Positions 13,990-15,058 of a stretch of 15,058 nucleotides of DNA are shown here, in pieces. The notes beneath the pieces were generated by a model. That model was not told the DNA's origin, ran no database searches, and saw only the letters and a list, made by a program, of their open reading frames with translations. Origin of the DNA: JBCDHN01 sp964351855 (GTDB lineage Bacteria; Verrucomicrobiota; Verrucomicrobiia; Verrucomicrobiales; DEV007). Numbering within the stretch: the first letter of the stretch is position 1; every line of letters begins with the position of its first letter. The DNA is taken from the NCBI GenBank assembly GCA_964351855.1, contig CAYGQD010000180.1:1-15058 (forward strand), given 5' to 3'. The position numbers and the translations under genes are program-made.

Positions 13990-14860
13990 ATGAAAAAGAC
14001 TGCTTTGATAATTCCGCTTTTTCTCATCGCGATGTGGGGCGCGTCATCAAGCTCAGCGCTTGAGTGGGTATTTGTTGGCAGCCCACTCTCAGATCTTCCG
14101 GAATCTATTTCAGTCCAAGACGAGACTCTCACGATATTCGTCGATTATGAGAACCCTAAGGTAGAGCAGCGATACATTAGTTGGCTGGGGGAATCGATGT
14201 TGCTCGAAATGGTGCCAGCCTATATCATCAACGATACTGAAAGGGCGGTTGAAATCAATTTGGAGGGAGGTGGACCTGAAATTGCCATGCAAGAGGTTCT
14301 GATCGAAGGCAAATGGGTGAGCTCTCAACCTTTGGTTTGGGAGTGGTGTGGAACAAGGGGCGCTCTGTATGGCGTCCGGCCACAGAGCTATCATCGTGTC
14401 TATGTTTACTTCAATTCTGCTGAAGAGGGCAAGGTGAGGGCCGTTCGATATCGGCTCTTTTTTGATCTGGCTGGTGAAATGGTTTCCAACACTGGGGAGG
14501 CGAGTGTCTCTCCTGAATGGATTAAAAAGGCACAACAAGATCGAAAGGCTTTTAGGGCTGCAGGTGTTGAGGAACTAGCCGAATATGTAGTTGGCAAGAG
14601 GGAGTATGAATTTGCACAAGCAGGTTTGGTTGAGGCTCTCGACCGCTTAGGAAATTATCCGGGAAATTTGAGCGCTGGAGGAGTTCATCGAATTGGTGTG
14701 GATGGATGAATCGGCGGTGCTCAATGAAGCCGGAATCCCTGTTTCCTCTGAATTTCATGCTGCGGCAAAGTCGTATCTTTCGATTGCTTCCCCTGAGCGT
14801 AGGAGATTGATGATGCGCCGATGGATGGAGATGAAGTCTCAACAGCGAACCACTCAGTGA
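13990..14860 (+). pseudogene. Exported orphan protein gene with an apparent frameshift near its 3' end
   Basis: The product starts at ATG 13990 (a GTG at 13966 is in frame but would precede the signal peptide). Residues 1-24 (MKKTALIIPLFLIAMWGASS, then SSA) are a signal peptide. Residues about 30-165 look like a beta-sandwich ending in 'HRVYVYFNSAEEGKVRAVRYRLFFD', plausibly a periplasmic binding or carbohydrate-recognition-like fold, but I do not recognise the family. Residues about 180 onward are helical. The frame closes at 14707-14709 after the composition turns unnatural (SAGGVHRIGVDG). Skipping one base at 14671 gives instead 'ALEEFIELVWMDES' and 62 more sensible residues to TGA 14858-14860, for about 289 residues in all. 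This is either a real frameshift or a one-base sequence error; a natural shorter protein is less likely. Confidence 0.7.
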
Positions 14861-14930
14861 GCTCCTCGAAAAGTCGAAAAGTATACAGGGCTTTTTCCAC
14901 GTAGACAACGATGCAAATGGCCTGACGGAT

Positions 14931-15058
14931 TCAGTCGAACTCGACATCGGCGACTAGCGGCAGGTGATCCGAAGACGTCCGGGCCGCTTCACTATCGAGC
15001 GTCTTTCTGGTCACTTGAACCCGATGATTCGGATGAACATAGATGCGATCGAGCGCAA
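14931..15058 (-). CDS. Endonuclease/exonuclease/phosphatase family protein, C-terminal fragment
   Basis: The minus strand from the right edge to TGA (complement of 14931-14933) encodes 42 residues. They contain 'LDRIYVHPN' early and 'TSSDHLPLVADVEF' at the end. The D-R-I-Y/F-V block and terminal S-D-H-x-P are the last conserved motifs of the DNase I-like endonuclease/exonuclease/phosphatase (EEP) superfamily, in which the His of SDH is catalytic. The enzyme is a Mg-dependent phosphoesterase; whether the substrate is DNA, RNA, a lipid or a nucleotide cannot be told from the tail. The 5' part lies outside the window. It converges on the frameshifted orphan gene. Confidence 0.85.
   Translation of the reverse strand, partial: ALDRIYVHPNHRVQVTRKTLDSEAARTSSDHLPLVADVEFD

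Noticed and set aside
14552..14947. Minus-strand frame over the end of the exported orphan
   Set aside because: It overlaps the restored plus-strand frame and has no recognisable motif; the real minus-strand gene starts further right with the SDHLP motif.

Overview
The window looks like a piece of a draft chromosome from a GC-moderate, gene-dense environmental bacterium, most likely of the Verrucomicrobiota/Planctomycetota type. The basis is indirect: secreted orphan proteins, thrombospondin type 3-like calcium-binding repeats, a REP-associated tyrosine transposase (RAYT) family gene, and a NaChBac-type sodium channel. No rRNA, tRNA, CRISPR array or phage module is visible, and the taxonomic call is an inference.

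Layout. 1-1214 (-) is the 5' part of a secreted orphan protein crossed by a 10-N assembly gap; the contig ends share 7 bases, and merging them restores one frame to the window edge. 1331-1459 is a small inverted-repeat, hairpin-bearing element that runs into the ribosome binding site of a D-hexose-6-phosphate mutarotase (1469-2380, +). Convergent with it is a 274-residue voltage-gated Na+ channel (2387-3211, -), followed by a calcineurin-like phosphoesterase (3286-3852, -). Divergent from that is a membrane protein (about 3950-4900, +) with a strong S4-like voltage-sensor helix, no pore signature and a C-terminal coiled coil.

4979-12177 (+) is a co-directional block of three unfamiliar genes of visibly lower GC over much of its length: a 1326-residue exported all-helical protein; an 830-residue protein with four Ca-binding repeats, an acidic Ser/Gly-rich linker and a C-terminal HExxHxxG zinc-metallopeptidase-like motif; and, overlapping it by ATGA, a 199-residue protein with a signal sequence and a C-terminal transmembrane helix. 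The last two are probably translationally coupled and may form a cell-surface peptidase/partner pair. This block is the best candidate for an undescribed system, but nothing in the sequence proves a function.

12368-13678 (+) is a dead RAYT-type transposase gene broken by two insertions: a 212-bp element with long imperfect terminal inverted repeats, and a 67-bp imperfect palindrome. Removing both restores a continuous frame of about 343 codons. 13679-13989 is non-coding with a concentric inverted repeat. 13990-14860 (+) is an exported orphan gene with an apparent frameshift near 14671. The right edge holds the C-terminal end of an endonuclease/exonuclease/phosphatase family protein (14931-15058, -).
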